A stretch of 64,000 nt of DNA from Nostoc foliaceum FACHB-393 (GTDB taxonomy: Bacteria > Cyanobacteriota > Cyanobacteriia > Cyanobacteriales > Nostocaceae): NCBI RefSeq assembly GCF_014698505.1, contig NZ_JACJTD010000006.1:1-64000 (forward strand), in the 5' to 3' direction. The position numbers and the translations under genes are program-made. The notes beneath the pieces were generated by a model, which was given only the letters and a program-made list of their open reading frames with translations, was not told the origin of the DNA and did no database searches. Shown here piece by piece: positions 42,741-52,649 of the stretch; the first letter of the stretch is position 1, and each line of letters starts with the position of its first letter.

Positions 42741-45293
42741 ATGCCACAGCCAGCCCAAATTAAAAGCTTTAGGAAACGTTGGTTTCCTCGGATGATCAAA
42801 AGAACTTTAATTGTGCTGTTAGTGCTGGGGCTATTGTTAGCGGGATTCGCCACTTACACTGTGCGCCAATCCTTTGCTCAAGAGAGTGGCACAATTCAAC
42901 TACCTGAACTCAAAGCTAAAGTAACCGTCCAGCGCGATAAATGGGGAATTCCCCACATCTATGCTGCCAACTCTCACGATTTATTTATGGCGCAAGGTTA
43001 TATCCACGCCCAAGACCGTTTTTGGCAAATGGATTTTTGGCGACACATCGGCTCTGGGCGACTCTCAGAAATGTTTGGTTCCTCTCAGGTTGATACTGAC
43101 AGATATCTGCGGACAATGGGTTGGGCAAGGGTGGCGCAACAAGAAATTCAAGAAATTAATGCAGAGATGAAGGCATACCTGGAAGCTTATGCCGATGGTG
43201 TCAATGCTTATCTTGCAGAGCATCAAGGCAGCGCCCTAAGTCTAGAATACGCTGTGCTAAAATTTCTCAATCCTGGGTATAAGCCAGAGCCTTGGCAAAT
43301 ACTGCATTCTCTGACTTGGGGTAAGGTGATGGCTTACGATTTGGGTACAAATTTCCAGAGCGAAATTGAACGTGCCATCCTGCTTAAAACCCTTACTCCT
43401 GCTCAAGTAGAAGAACTGTATCCACCGTATCCTCAAGACTTGCCAGCGATTTTACCTGAGTTCGCAAAAAGGAAAACAGGAGAGGATGAAAATCCTGATG
43501 AGACAACATTTACCACCTTTGGTATTGAGGAAGTAATAGAGTCAATTACCAAGCCGATGATGGCTTTAGAACAACTCATCGGCCCCACGGGAATCGGCAT
43601 TGGTTCCAATAACTGGGTAATATCCGGTCAGCGCACGGTTACAGGTAAGCCAATTTTGGCAAATGACCCCCACTTAGGTGTACAAATACCCTCTATATGG
43701 TACGAGGTTGGTTTGCACTGTACATCTAAGAGTGCAGAATGTCCTTACAACGTTACTGGCTTTTCCTTTGCGGGAATGATCGGGGTAGTTATCGGTCATA
43801 GCGATCGCATTGCCTGGGGTGTTACCAATGTGCTATCTGATGTAATGGATTTATACATTGAGAAACTCAATCCAAACAACCCCAATCAGTATCAGATAAA
43901 TGGCAAATGGGTTGATATGAAACTCGTGCAAGAGACGATTCAAGTCGCGGGAAGTCAGCCGATTGTGCAAACAGTGCGTTATACCCGACATGGCCCGATT
44001 CTCTCTGATGTTTCGCCTAATCTGAAGCAATTCCAGCCAAGTCAGCCCTTAGAAGTACCGCAAAACTACGCTGTAGCCCTGCGCTGGACAGCCCTAGAAC
44101 CTTCCAAATTAGGGTATGCCATTCCCCAAATCAATCGCGCCCAAAACTGGCAGGAATTCCGCACTGCTGCCAGTAATTATGATGTCCCCGCGCAAAACTT
44201 GGTCTACGCTGACGTTGATGGCAATATTGGCTACCAAATGCCTGGGAAATTCCCTATCCGAGCCAAGGGAAATGGACGTTATCCCGTTCCTGGTTGGACG
44301 GATGAATATGAGTGGCAAGGCTATATTGACTTTGAGCAGTTACCCAAAAGTTTCAATCCATCTCAAGGCTATATTGCTACTGCCAATAATTTAGTTATGC
44401 GTGAATATCCTTACTTGATTACCGCAGACTGGGTTTATGGCTATCGGGCACAGCGCATCGTTGAGATGATTTCACAACAAACCGAACCGATTTCCCTGGA
44501 AGATGTGCAGCAGATACAGGGTGACGATCGCAATCTCAATGCACAAACATTAGTACCGCTACTGCAATCTATCACTGTTGACACACCCCGCTTGCAAGCA
44601 GCCCAAAAACTTCTACAAGATTGGAATTTGCAGTTGGGAATGACATCGCCTGTTGCTGCCCTATTTGAAGTATTTTGGAAATACTTGCTAGCAGATACGT
44701 TTCAGGATCAGTTGCCTGAAAGGTATTTTCCGAATGGAGGCGATCGCTGGTATGCTGTGGTAGCAAATCTGGTAAAACAGCCCAATAGTTCTTGGTGGGA
44801 TAATCGCAACACCCCAGAAGTTGAGAACCGCGACCAAATCCTGCGGCAATCTTTTACAAAAGCTGTGGATGAACTAGAACGTATTCAAAGCAAAGACCCG
44901 AAAAACTGGAATTGGGGCAAACTACACACTGTGACTTTTCGTAATGCCACCTTGGGTAAATCTGGGGTTGCACCGATTGAAGCTTTATTTAATCGTGGTG
45001 CTTTTGCTACGGCTGGTAACGGCGAAACAGTGAATGCTAACCGCTGGAGAGCAAATAAATCCTTTGAGGTAACTGATATTCCTTCACTGCGGATGATTGT
45101 AGATTTGGGAAATTTGGATAACTCAGTCGCTATTCACACCCCTGGACAGTCAGGCCATGCCTTCCATAACCACTACAACGACATGGTTGACTCTTGGCGC
45201 AAAATTGAATACCACCCAATGCTGTGGGAACAAAGAAATGTTACAAATAACACTACTGCGACATTGAAGTTAATTCCAAAATTGGCAGAGTAA
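42741..45293 (+). CDS. Penicillin acylase family protein (Ntn hydrolase; AHL-acylase-like)
   Basis: 850 residues. An N-terminal membrane helix or signal (TLIVLLVLGLLLAGFATYTV) leads to the alpha subunit: VQRDKWGIPHIYA and AQGYIHAQDRFWQMD. Autocatalytic cleavage should occur before S289 in GIGIGSNNWVISG; this Ser becomes the N-terminal nucleophile. The beta chain has ANDPHLGVQIPSIWYEVGL and ends LGNLDNSVAIHTPGQSGHAF. A related Anabaena enzyme (AiiC) degrades acyl-homoserine lactones, so quorum-signal breakdown is possible; the substrate here is unproved. Confidence 0.92.
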   Translation: MPQPAQIKSFRKRWFPRMIKRTLIVLLVLGLLLAGFATYTVRQSFAQESGTIQLPELKAKVTVQRDKWGIPHIYAANSHDLFMAQGYIHAQDRFWQMDFWRHIGSGRLSEMFGSSQVDTDRYLRTMGWARVAQQEIQEINAEMKAYLEAYADGVNAYLAEHQGSALSLEYAVLKFLNPGYKPEPWQILHSLTWGKVMAYDLGTNFQSEIERAILLKTLTPAQVEELYPPYPQDLPAILPEFAKRKTGEDENPDETTFTTFGIEEVIESITKPMMALEQLIGPTGIGIGSNNWVISGQRTVTGKPILANDPHLGVQIPSIWYEVGLHCTSKSAECPYNVTGFSFAGMIGVVIGHSDRIAWGVTNVLSDVMDLYIEKLNPNNPNQYQINGKWVDMKLVQETIQVAGSQPIVQTVRYTRHGPILSDVSPNLKQFQPSQPLEVPQNYAVALRWTALEPSKLGYAIPQINRAQNWQEFRTAASNYDVPAQNLVYADVDGNIGYQMPGKFPIRAKGNGRYPVPGWTDEYEWQGYIDFEQLPKSFNPSQGYIATANNLVMREYPYLITADWVYGYRAQRIVEMISQQTEPISLEDVQQIQGDDRNLNAQTLVPLLQSITVDTPRLQAAQKLLQDWNLQLGMTSPVAALFEVFWKYLLADTFQDQLPERYFPNGGDRWYAVVANLVKQPNSSWWDNRNTPEVENRDQILRQSFTKAVDELERIQSKDPKNWNWGKLHTVTFRNATLGKSGVAPIEALFNRGAFATAGNGETVNANRWRANKSFEVTDIPSLRMIVDLGNLDNSVAIHTPGQSGHAFHNHYNDMVDSWRKIEYHPMLWEQRNVTNNTTATLKLIPKLAE

Positions 45294-45314
45294 AGGGCAA
45301 TTACGAATTACGAA

Positions 45315-46022
45315 TTACAAATTAGTCGGTCGATAACCACCAAAAACAGCAAAGCTAAAATTTTTGTACCAGCAATCAACATTTTGAAACCCAGCCGCTT
45401 CTAGCCAGCGAAGTTGAATATCAAGGGTTGCCATGCGATCGTATTCCATGCGTTTTTGTGCAGCTTTAAGATCCTCTTCTGAGATACCCTTAGTACGGAC
45501 AGAATCTAACCAGTGTTGACGATAAAGTTTTTCTAAATCAGGGGTTTTGCCGAGAACTTGGTCAGCGTTGACAAATATCCCTCCAGGATTGAGAACATCA
45601 TAAATCCGTTGATAAAGAAGTTCTTTATCAAAATCAGACAGATGATGAATCGATAAGGCAGAGATTATAAGATCATAGGAATCACCTAAATCAGTCTCAA
45701 CGTAGTCACCGATTAACATTTTGGGAGATTTACCCATTTTGCTAAATCTCAACTTAGCTTTTTCTAACATCTCAGGGGCTAAGTCTAGCAAAGTGAACTC
45801 TGCATTAGGAAAGACGGACTGCACCATACCTGAGTAAAGTCCAGTACCAGCACCTAAATCCAGAACCTTCAGCCGTGTAGTGCGTAGGCGTAGCCCGTCG
45901 TAGACATCGCTTGATATGATTTCAACGGCTGTTTTGTAAAAGTCATCAAAACAGGGAATTAAGATCCGACGTAAGTTATCGTAATCTACTGCGGCAGAAT
46001 TAAAAGCTTCTTGAATATTCAT
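45315..46022 (-). CDS. Class I SAM-dependent methyltransferase with repeat insert
   Basis: 235 residues. SAM site LKVLDLGAGTGLYSG (motif I), FTLLDLAPEMLEKA and DLIISALSIHHLSDFDK (motif IV). Just before motif I the text SSDVYDGLRLRTTR is encoded by a dispersed repeat (45875-45911) that also occurs between genes at 26351-26425; it adds about 12 residues without breaking the frame. Substrate unknown. Confidence 0.88.
   Translation of the reverse strand: MNIQEAFNSAAVDYDNLRRILIPCFDDFYKTAVEIISSDVYDGLRLRTTRLKVLDLGAGTGLYSGMVQSVFPNAEFTLLDLAPEMLEKAKLRFSKMGKSPKMLIGDYVETDLGDSYDLIISALSIHHLSDFDKELLYQRIYDVLNPGGIFVNADQVLGKTPDLEKLYRQHWLDSVRTKGISEEDLKAAQKRMEYDRMATLDIQLRWLEAAGFQNVDCWYKNFSFAVFGGYRPTNL
45875..45911. 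repeat. Dispersed repeat inserted in frame in a methyltransferase gene
   Basis: Carries GTGCGTAGGCGTA and TCGTAGACATCGCT, the ends of the repeat at 26351-26425 with the middle removed. Confidence 0.7.
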
Positions 46023-46104
46023 TATTTAATTTTTAATATGGGAAAACACTTCTTATCGAGTCAAACCCAAATACGAAGTGTTTCCCCTATCACACTAGAG
46101 CCTA

Positions 46105-46707
46105 CTACTTGATAATCTCCAGAGAACCATTGCTTGACGTACTGAGACTACCATAGCTGGTCATATTTGCAATCAAATTTGTACCATCTAAGGTAACAGT
46201 GCCTGAAACCTGTGCATCACGAGAGGAACCACTAGAGCGATAAATTGATGAGTAGCCAGGCCCTTGATAGCGGCTATTGGATTTGCCACGGTAGGTATCA
46301 CCTGTACCCGTCCACGTTAAATTCACTGTTGCAGTTTTGGAAGTCTCCGAATAGTAATCGTAAACTGTGAAAGTGCCATTCAAAGTAGCTGAGTTGAGCT
46401 TATTACTTGTGAAGGGAATGTTTTCAGTAAAACCGCCACCATAAAACTGCGCTCCGGTGCAGTAATTATAGCTTGAATAGTCTAAATAACCCCCTGTCTG
46501 AGAAATAGGAGCGCCAGGCCCACTTTTAGTAACACTGTCAAAACCATAAACAGATACGTAGGTATAACTACAATCATCAGATTGGTAAAAAGAGGCGTAA
46601 GCGTTCTGCCCCTTGACTTGGTATTTAGTAGCTGTAGCAGCTAGGGCTGGCACAGTGCTTAGACTGAGTAGTGTCAAAGCGGTTGCAATTGCTGTTGCAG
46701 TTTTCAT
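46105..46707 (-). CDS. Secreted hypothetical protein, Ser/Thr/Tyr-rich
   Basis: 200 residues. A classical signal peptide: MKTATAIATALTLLSLSTVP, cleavage near ALAATA. The mature part is beta-rich with many Ser, Thr, Tyr and Gly (YGGGFTENIPFTSNKLNSAT, TATVNLTWTGTGDTYRGKS) and two Cys (DDCSYTY, YNYCTGAQ) that may form a disulfide outside the cytoplasm. No family recognised. Standing alone with a nested palindrome about 120 bases upstream. Confidence 0.82.
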   Translation of the reverse strand: MKTATAIATALTLLSLSTVPALAATATKYQVKGQNAYASFYQSDDCSYTYVSVYGFDSVTKSGPGAPISQTGGYLDYSSYNYCTGAQFYGGGFTENIPFTSNKLNSATLNGTFTVYDYYSETSKTATVNLTWTGTGDTYRGKSNSRYQGPGYSSIYRSSGSSRDAQVSGTVTLDGTNLIANMTSYGSLSTSSNGSLEIIK

Positions 46708-47466
46708 CGTTTATTCTCCATTAGTATTTGTTTCTCACAACATTTGGACTTATGCACAGCAGAAATTGACATTCCATGAGTAATGGAACTCGATCGCTTG
46801 AGACTAATGAGATCACCTTCAGGCATTTATTTACTTGCACAGGTAAGTAAATAATCAAACATCAATGCCTGAAAAATGCTGCATTATTCTTCAGTATTTG
46901 TAATACTCTGTAAGCCCAAAAGATGTTTTTTTTAAACGGAATTAGTTCAATGTTAGGGATGTGCTTACTATTCAACTTCCTAGCACAAGATTAAAACCCG
47001 ACTGTAGCCTTTATACAGTAAGACTTTTTCTAATTAGCAAAAGTTTTAAAGCTGTATGCCGAGACTAATTATCAAATATAACAGCCTCCTTATAACCTGA
47101 TAGGTGATTTATGATATTTGTATAGTAGCATACAATTTGCTAGACAGAAGATGCGAAATACATAATTTGTAATCATCATGTAATCAGTAATTTTACAAAG
47201 AAAGGCAGAGGGCAGTTCTTGCAAAAGGCAGGAGGAAAGAAGTATTAACGGAAACTTTCCTTATCTACGAGAGGCTGCGCCAACAACAGAATTGTATTGA
47301 AACGCCCTCTTCCATGATGCAAAGCGTCGACAGCCTAAATAGGAGTTGTGCGTGGCTACCTCCTGTTTCCTGAATGTCAATCCCACCCCTCACAATAACC
47401 CTAAGCCTCTTTAATTACTCTGGATAGAGAATAAAACACTGTTTTTCCAACGATGTATCAAAACTC
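46708..47466. other. Long intergenic region with nested palindrome
   Basis: About 760 bases. At 46821-46870 AGGCAT / ATGCCT flanks a perfect 10-bp inverted repeat, TTATTTACTT (46827-46836) and AAGTAAATAA (46845-46854). The rest is AT-rich with no credible ORF. Confidence 0.5.
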
Positions 47467-47469
47467 AAA

Positions 47470-47497
47470 AGCGCTAAGAAATCTTTGTCTCTTAGCG
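47470..47497 (-). terminator. Terminator hairpin after secA
   Basis: GCGCTAAGA and TCTTAGCGC pair perfectly around 10 bases; on the minus strand a T-rich TTTTGAGTTTTG follows. It lies 30 bases beyond the secA stop. Confidence 0.8.
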
Positions 47498-47526
47498 CCT
47501 TTGTGTAAGATATTTTCTCTAACTTT

Positions 47527-50319
47527 CTACACCATCTCAGATGAAGCTTGCACCATCGGTTGCGGCTGCGGCTGGAACATGAACAACGAGTACACAACAT
47601 CTCGGCGGATGTTAACCATCATATCCAAGAAGAGTTCGTAACCCTCACTCTTGTATTCAATCAGCGGGTCTTTTTGACCATAACCACGCAATCCTACTGA
47701 TTCGCGTAAGGCATCCATTTGTTGCAGGTGTTCCCGCCATAAGGTATCAATGCGTTGCAAGATAAAGAAGCGTTCAGCTTGGCGCATGAGTCCGGGTTGA
47801 ACTTGGTCAATCTGTGCTTCTTTGAGATCGTAAGCAATTCGTACCTGTTCGTGGAGGAAAGCTTTAATCTCGCTGACTGTCATATCTTCTAATTGACTCG
47901 CTTGCAAATCCGTTAGCAGATAGACAAATTCTTTGACTTTCTCAACCAGCTTTTCTAACTCCCACTCTTCCGAGGGCAAGTCTACGTTGATGTAGTAGTC
48001 AACGATGTCATCCATCGTTTTTTCAGCGTATTTAATCACCTGTTCTTTCAAGTCTTGACCTTCTAACACCCGCCGACGTTCAGCGTAAATAGCACGACGT
48101 TGATTATTCATCACCTCGTCATACTCAAAAACCTGCTTACGAATGTCGTAGTAATAGGTTTCAACTTTTTTCTGTGCGCCTTCCAAACTGCGGGTAAGCA
48201 TCCCAGATTCGATGGGCATATCTTCTTCCACTTGGAAGGCATTCATTAACCCAGCAACGCGATCGCCACCAAAAATCCGCAGTAGGTTATCCTCTAAACT
48301 GAGGAAGAATCTCGTTGTTCCAGGGTCGCCTTGTCTACCTGCACGTCCGCGCAACTGGTTATCAATCCGCCGTGATTCATGGCGTTCTGTACCAATTACG
48401 TGCAAACCACCGATTCCCACTACCTCATCATGTTCGCGGGTAGTAAATTGTTCATATTCCTGTTTAACGCGGTTGTAAGCTTCCCGCAATTTTAGAATCA
48501 CAGGGTCGTCGATGGGAGCTTTTTCGGCAGCTACAGCTACCTTGTCTTCAGCTTCCAATTCTGGTAAACTGCGATCGCCATATTCACGCACCGCAATTTC
48601 TACTGCATCTTTGAGCAGTTTTTCTGTTTCTTTTGTCAATTGGGTAGGGAAAATTTCTGGTGAAGCCCGCCAAGTTTTGACTTTTTTACCGGGGACAAAA
48701 CCTTGACCACCACCATGTCCTGTAGGCAATCCGGCTGGTCTTTGCACGCCAAAGCTATCTTCATCTTCTGGCATGACGATTCGGGGCATGAAGTATTCCC
48801 GCAGTTTCAGACGTGCCATATATTCGGAGTTACCACCCAGAATGATGTCTGTACCTCTACCAGCCATGTTAGTAGCAATAGTCACAGCACCTTTTCGTCC
48901 GGCTTGGGCGACGATTTCCGCCTCACGCTCGACGTTTTCTGGTCGGGCGTTGAGTAATTCGTGGGGAATTTCTAGTTGCTTCAGCAGTCGGCTGAGAAGT
49001 TCGGATTTTTCCACACTAGTGGTTCCTACTAATACAGGTCTGCCGAGTTCGTGCATTTCGGCACATTCCCTTGCGATCGCACCCCACTTACCCGGTTCTG
49101 TCTTAAAGACCATATCAGACAAGTCTTCGCGTCTTCTGTCACGGTTGGTGGGAATTACCGCAACTTCCAATTTGTAAATCTTTTCAAATTCCGGTTCTTC
49201 TGTTTTTGCTGTTCCGGTCATTCCACCAAGTTTCGGATACAGCAAGAACAGATTTTGATAAGTAATTGTCGCTAGAGTTTGAGTTTCTGGCTGAATTTCT
49301 ACGTGTTCTTTGGCTTCAATCGCTTGGTGTAGTCCATCACTCCAACGCCGTCCGGGTAGCACCCGACCGGTAAATTCATCCACAATTACTACTTCATCAT
49401 TGCGGACGATGTAATTTACATCCTTGAGGAAAAGTTCTTTAGCTTTAATTGCATTGAAAACGAAGTGCGCCCAAGGATCTTCCGGGTCAAATAAATCTGT
49501 GACTCCCAAAAGATTTTCGGCTTCCGCAAACCCTTCATCTGTCAATAGTACGTTACGAGCTTTTTCATCCACATCATAATGCTCGTCTTTTTTGAGTGTG
49601 AATGCGATTTCAGCGGCTTGCAGATACTTTTCTGTAGGTCTTTCCACCTGCCCGGAAATAATTAGCGGTGTCCGCGCTTCATCAATTAAAATCGAGTCTA
49701 CCTCGTCAATCACGCAATAATTAAACGGGCGTTGCACCACATCTGCCATTGATGTCGCCATGTTATCCCGCAGGTAGTCAAACCCTACCTCGCTGTTGGT
49801 GACATAGGTGATATCGCACTCGTAATTTTTCTGGCGTTCACTAGGAGTCATGCTTGACTGGATTAGCCCCACACTCAGCCCCAAGAACCGATGCACCTGT
49901 CCCATCCATTCAGCATCCCGACGAGCCAGGTAATCGTTTACAGTGACAACGTGTACACCTTTACCAGTAAGGCCATTTAAGTAACTCGGTAAGGTTGCTA
50001 CAAGTGTTTTACCCTCACCAGTTTTCATTTCGGCAATTTGCCCGACATGCAAAATGATCCCGCCAAGGAGTTGGACATCAAAGTGCCGCAAGCCTAAGAC
50101 TCGCCGTCCTGCTTCCCGGACGACCGCGTAAGCTTCTGGCAATAGGTCATCCAGGGCTTCGCCTTTGGCAAGCCGTTGTTTAAATTCGACGGTTTTACCT
50201 TTTAACTCCTCATCGGAAAGAACCTTAATTTCTTCCTCTAGAAGGTTAATTTCAGTAACAGAAGGTTGATATTTTTTAAGCTTACGAGCGTTGGGGTCGC
50301 CCAACAAAAGTTTTAACAT
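47527..50319 (-). CDS. secA: Preprotein translocase ATPase SecA
   Basis: 930 residues. Walker [15 protein letters not shown], Walker [69 protein letters not shown] (helicase motif VI region). It drives proteins through SecYEG at plasma and thylakoid membranes. The cyanobacterial/chloroplast form lacks the C-terminal zinc-binding tail of E. coli SecA; here it ends in a short Gln/Pro tail, [14 protein letters not shown]. Single gene with its own terminator. Confidence 0.98.
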   Translation of the reverse strand: MLKLLLGDPNARKLKKYQPSVTEINLLEEEIKVLSDEELKGKTVEFKQRLAKGEALDDLLPEAYAVVREAGRRVLGLRHFDVQLLGGIILHVGQIAEMKTGEGKTLVATLPSYLNGLTGKGVHVVTVNDYLARRDAEWMGQVHRFLGLSVGLIQSSMTPSERQKNYECDITYVTNSEVGFDYLRDNMATSMADVVQRPFNYCVIDEVDSILIDEARTPLIISGQVERPTEKYLQAAEIAFTLKKDEHYDVDEKARNVLLTDEGFAEAENLLGVTDLFDPEDPWAHFVFNAIKAKELFLKDVNYIVRNDEVVIVDEFTGRVLPGRRWSDGLHQAIEAKEHVEIQPETQTLATITYQNLFLLYPKLGGMTGTAKTEEPEFEKIYKLEVAVIPTNRDRRREDLSDMVFKTEPGKWGAIARECAEMHELGRPVLVGTTSVEKSELLSRLLKQLEIPHELLNARPENVEREAEIVAQAGRKGAVTIATNMAGRGTDIILGGNSEYMARLKLREYFMPRIVMPEDEDSFGVQRPAGLPTGHGGGQGFVPGKKVKTWRASPEIFPTQLTKETEKLLKDAVEIAVREYGDRSLPELEAEDKVAVAAEKAPIDDPVILKLREAYNRVKQEYEQFTTREHDEVVGIGGLHVIGTERHESRRIDNQLRGRAGRQGDPGTTRFFLSLEDNLLRIFGGDRVAGLMNAFQVEEDMPIESGMLTRSLEGAQKKVETYYYDIRKQVFEYDEVMNNQRRAIYAERRRVLEGQDLKEQVIKYAEKTMDDIVDYYINVDLPSEEWELEKLVEKVKEFVYLLTDLQASQLEDMTVSEIKAFLHEQVRIAYDLKEAQIDQVQPGLMRQAERFFILQRIDTLWREHLQQMDALRESVGLRGYGQKDPLIEYKSEGYELFLDMMVNIRRDVVYSLFMFQPQPQPMVQASSEMV

Positions 50320-50632
50320 GGCAGATTATAGAACTGAATCAAGGGGGATGGGAATTAAAGGATCGGCATTGATTATAAACATTTAACCCAACCCAACCTT
50401 CTTGGTTGTGGATGGGTGTCAAATGAGAATTAACTCAAAAACAGGAGAAAAACTAGGCAATCAGTGTACTAAATGATTGGTTTTAACTCTTATCTTATAT
50501 TTAGTCTTTCTTCATAGTATCATTTTGCCCCCAGATGGGGCCAGAGAAGGAGTAGAGTTAGGAATTAGGAATTAGGAGTTAGGAGTTAGGAGTTATAAAT
50601 TCTTCAACTTTTAACTTATAACTCCTCACTCT
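50320..50632. repeat. Intergenic STRR: GTTAGGA/ATTAGGA heptamers and inverted copy
   Basis: At about 50556-50598 GTTAGGAATTAGGAATTAGG-type tandem units, with an 11-bp inverse match (AGGAGTTATAA at 50588, TTATAACTCCT at 50616). Could form a hairpin after the cytochrome gene. Confidence 0.75.
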
Positions 50633-51205
50633 TCACTTCCATTCTGGTGTCAGGCGGCGGAAATTGAAATCACTAGCGCTGGGATGACAGCTGACACAGC
50701 TACCAAGCTGGACGGGACGTGGTAACTTAACTCCTGGATGCAAAGCTTTGAAATAACGTGAGTTGTTAAGGCGATAGGGTGTTTCTTCGTCGTCTCGCTG
50801 GACACGGGAGAAAGTCGAAAGATATTTCCATACCAAGATGCGCGGTGGATCGACTAAAGGCTTTAGTTGTGCGCCGTAGTGCTGTGAGTCTTGCAGGAGA
50901 TTTTTCCAAGTTTGGGTGGGTAAAACGGCTGGTGGTAAGCCGATGTGGCATGTGGAGCAGTTTTCCAAATACAGTTCTTGCCCTAATTGGTACTGTGTAG
51001 GCACTACGTCAACAGTGCCAATTTCGGCGGTGGGAGTAGCACTTTGGGCATTAGTTGCCAAGGCAAGAAGCCAACCCATAGCTAGGCTCCATGTGACAAT
51101 TACCAGAAGTAAACCGAAAAATTGGCGTTTAAATTGGCGTTCGGCGCTTTGCTGTAGTGCTTGGCGATCGCCATCACGGATTTTGCGCTTAACAAAAATT
51201 GACAT
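50633..51205 (-). CDS. Membrane-anchored diheme c-type cytochrome
   Basis: 190 residues. N-terminal cytoplasmic basic stretch, then one membrane helix (FFGLLLVIVTWSLAMGWLLAL, about 29-49). Two heme attachment motifs are present: CSTCH near residue 82 and CVSCH near 170. Between them lies YLSTFSRVQRDDEETPYRL. This fits cyanobacterial diheme cytochrome c proteins facing the lumen or periplasm; its electron partner is unknown. Confidence 0.88.
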   Translation of the reverse strand: MSIFVKRKIRDGDRQALQQSAERQFKRQFFGLLLVIVTWSLAMGWLLALATNAQSATPTAEIGTVDVVPTQYQLGQELYLENCSTCHIGLPPAVLPTQTWKNLLQDSQHYGAQLKPLVDPPRILVWKYLSTFSRVQRDDEETPYRLNNSRYFKALHPGVKLPRPVQLGSCVSCHPSASDFNFRRLTPEWK

Positions 51206-51253
51206 TCCTCACATTCCCAGATATTTAGAAGTGGCGCTTGTGCTAATCATAGG

Positions 51254-51293
51254 ACTTACGCAGTCTTGGCAGTGTTTCAGATTTTGCGTAAGT
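51254..51293. repeat. Inverted repeat ACTTACGCA / TGCGTAAGT
   Basis: Perfect 9-bp arms separated by 22 bases. GGACTTACGCA is a frequent element end in Nostoc genomes, so this may be a miniature insertion element or its remnant. Confidence 0.6.
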
Positions 51294-51309
51294 ATTTTTG
51301 ATAAACAAC

Positions 51310-51477
51310 ATGGCAATGAAAGCGATCGCAATTTTGTGGCTGGGTTTTCCGCGTAAAGAAGGTGCGAGGGATGACTGTTATGAGTTATTAACTAAAATGG
51401 TAGCGCGAGGAACTTTCCCTGATAGTTTGGATGAATTGATAGCAGAGTCCGAACTGACGCAGGATGAATCGGAGTAA
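51310..51477 (+). CDS. Small protein (55 aa), hypothetical
   Basis: MAMKAIAILWLGFPRKEGAR, DDCYELLTKMVARGTFPDS, then an acidic C-terminus. It has a HIP1-like octamer inside the codons and codon use like its neighbours. It looks like a true small gene, or the first part of a longer one, but I know no family. Confidence 0.45.
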   Translation: MAMKAIAILWLGFPRKEGARDDCYELLTKMVARGTFPDSLDELIAESELTQDESE

Positions 51478-51618
51478 AGGCGCAAACAAATAATGTACTT
51501 ATTAAACTAGAACAGGACTAAGAGAACAACTACAAAAATGGAGAGGCATCGAACTCACATTAACATGCACAAATTGAAGCAAGATAAGGAATCTAAAGTT
51601 TAGATTCCTTATCTTGCA

Positions 51619-52527
51619 TTAAGGAATAGAAACCGATCGCAATAACCGCTCAACAACAGTTCTTGCATTCCGTCCTCCTCTTGGGATAAGGCGATGGCAA
51701 AGAACATGAGGGACGAGAAATTTCACATCATCGGGAATAGCATAATCACGCCCTAATAGAAAAGCTAGCGCTTGGGCGGCCCGTTGTAATGCTAATGTGC
51801 CACGCGGACTAACACCAAGGGCGATTTCCTCATCTTGGCGTGTTGCCCGCACCAATTCGAGGATGTACTGTTGCAAAGAGGTTGCCACTTTTACTTGAGA
51901 GCAGAGGTAACGCAATTCCTGTACTTCTGCCAAGGTAATACAAGGTTGCAAATCAGCAACCTTCACACCATTTTGGAGATTTTGCAGCATTTGGAGTTCT
52001 TCTGCCTCGGAAGGATAGCCCAAACTCAGCGACAACATGAACCGATCCATTTGCGCTTCCGGCAGGGGAAAAGTACCTTGATACTCAATAGGATTTTGAG
52101 TGGCGATCACAAAAAAGGGCTGGGGAACTGCACGAGAGACACCATCTACTGTTACCTGATGTTCTTCCATGACTTCTAGTAAAGCTGACTGAGTGCGGGG
52201 TGTAGCGCGGTTAATTTCGTCAGCTAGGAGAATATTGGTAAAGACGGGCCCAGGAAGAAAAGTAAATTCGCCGCTTTTTGGGTTCCAGATGTTAGTGCCA
52301 GTAATGTCAGTTGGCAGTAAATCTGGGGTACATTGTAGCCGTTGAAACTTACCATCCAACGAACGAGCTAGAGATTTAGCGAGTAGGGTTTTACCAACAC
52401 CAGGGACATCTTCTAGCAGGGCATGACCACCACCTAGCAAGGCTACTAGCACTAAGCGTATCGCTTCAGCTTTACCAACGATGGTAAGAGCTAGATTTTG
52501 TGTTAAAGCGTCAATTTTTTCTCTCAT
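51619..52527 (-). CDS. MoxR-family AAA+ ATPase
   Basis: 302 residues. Walker A GVGKTLLAKSLA at about 44-55, Walker B LLADEINRATPRTQSALLEVMEE, sensor FFVIATQNPIEYQGTFPLPEAQMDRFM, and C-terminal SPRGTLALQRAAQALA. MoxR ATPases act as chaperones for metal or vWA-protein complexes. The usual partner gene (DUF58/vWA) does not lie next to it, so its client is unknown. Confidence 0.93.
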   Translation of the reverse strand: MREKIDALTQNLALTIVGKAEAIRLVLVALLGGGHALLEDVPGVGKTLLAKSLARSLDGKFQRLQCTPDLLPTDITGTNIWNPKSGEFTFLPGPVFTNILLADEINRATPRTQSALLEVMEEHQVTVDGVSRAVPQPFFVIATQNPIEYQGTFPLPEAQMDRFMLSLSLGYPSEAEELQMLQNLQNGVKVADLQPCITLAEVQELRYLCSQVKVATSLQQYILELVRATRQDEEIALGVSPRGTLALQRAAQALAFLLGRDYAIPDDVKFLVPHVLCHRLIPRGGRNARTVVERLLRSVSIP

Positions 52528-52649
52528 GCAGTGCGGGGAGTGGGGAATAGGGAATGGGGAGTTGGGAATGGGGATTGGATGATTCCCAATGCCCCATTCC
52601 CTAAATACATTGTTCCCACTCAGAACTGCTAACTCTTAACTCTTAACTT

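Noticed and set aside
48212-49275. Several open frames of 64-134 codons on the plus strand opposite secA
   Set aside because: Antisense shadows of SecA, with no independent support.
50916-51356. 146-codon plus-strand frame opposite the cytochrome gene
   Set aside because: Overlaps the diheme cytochrome on the other strand and shows no motif; shadow.
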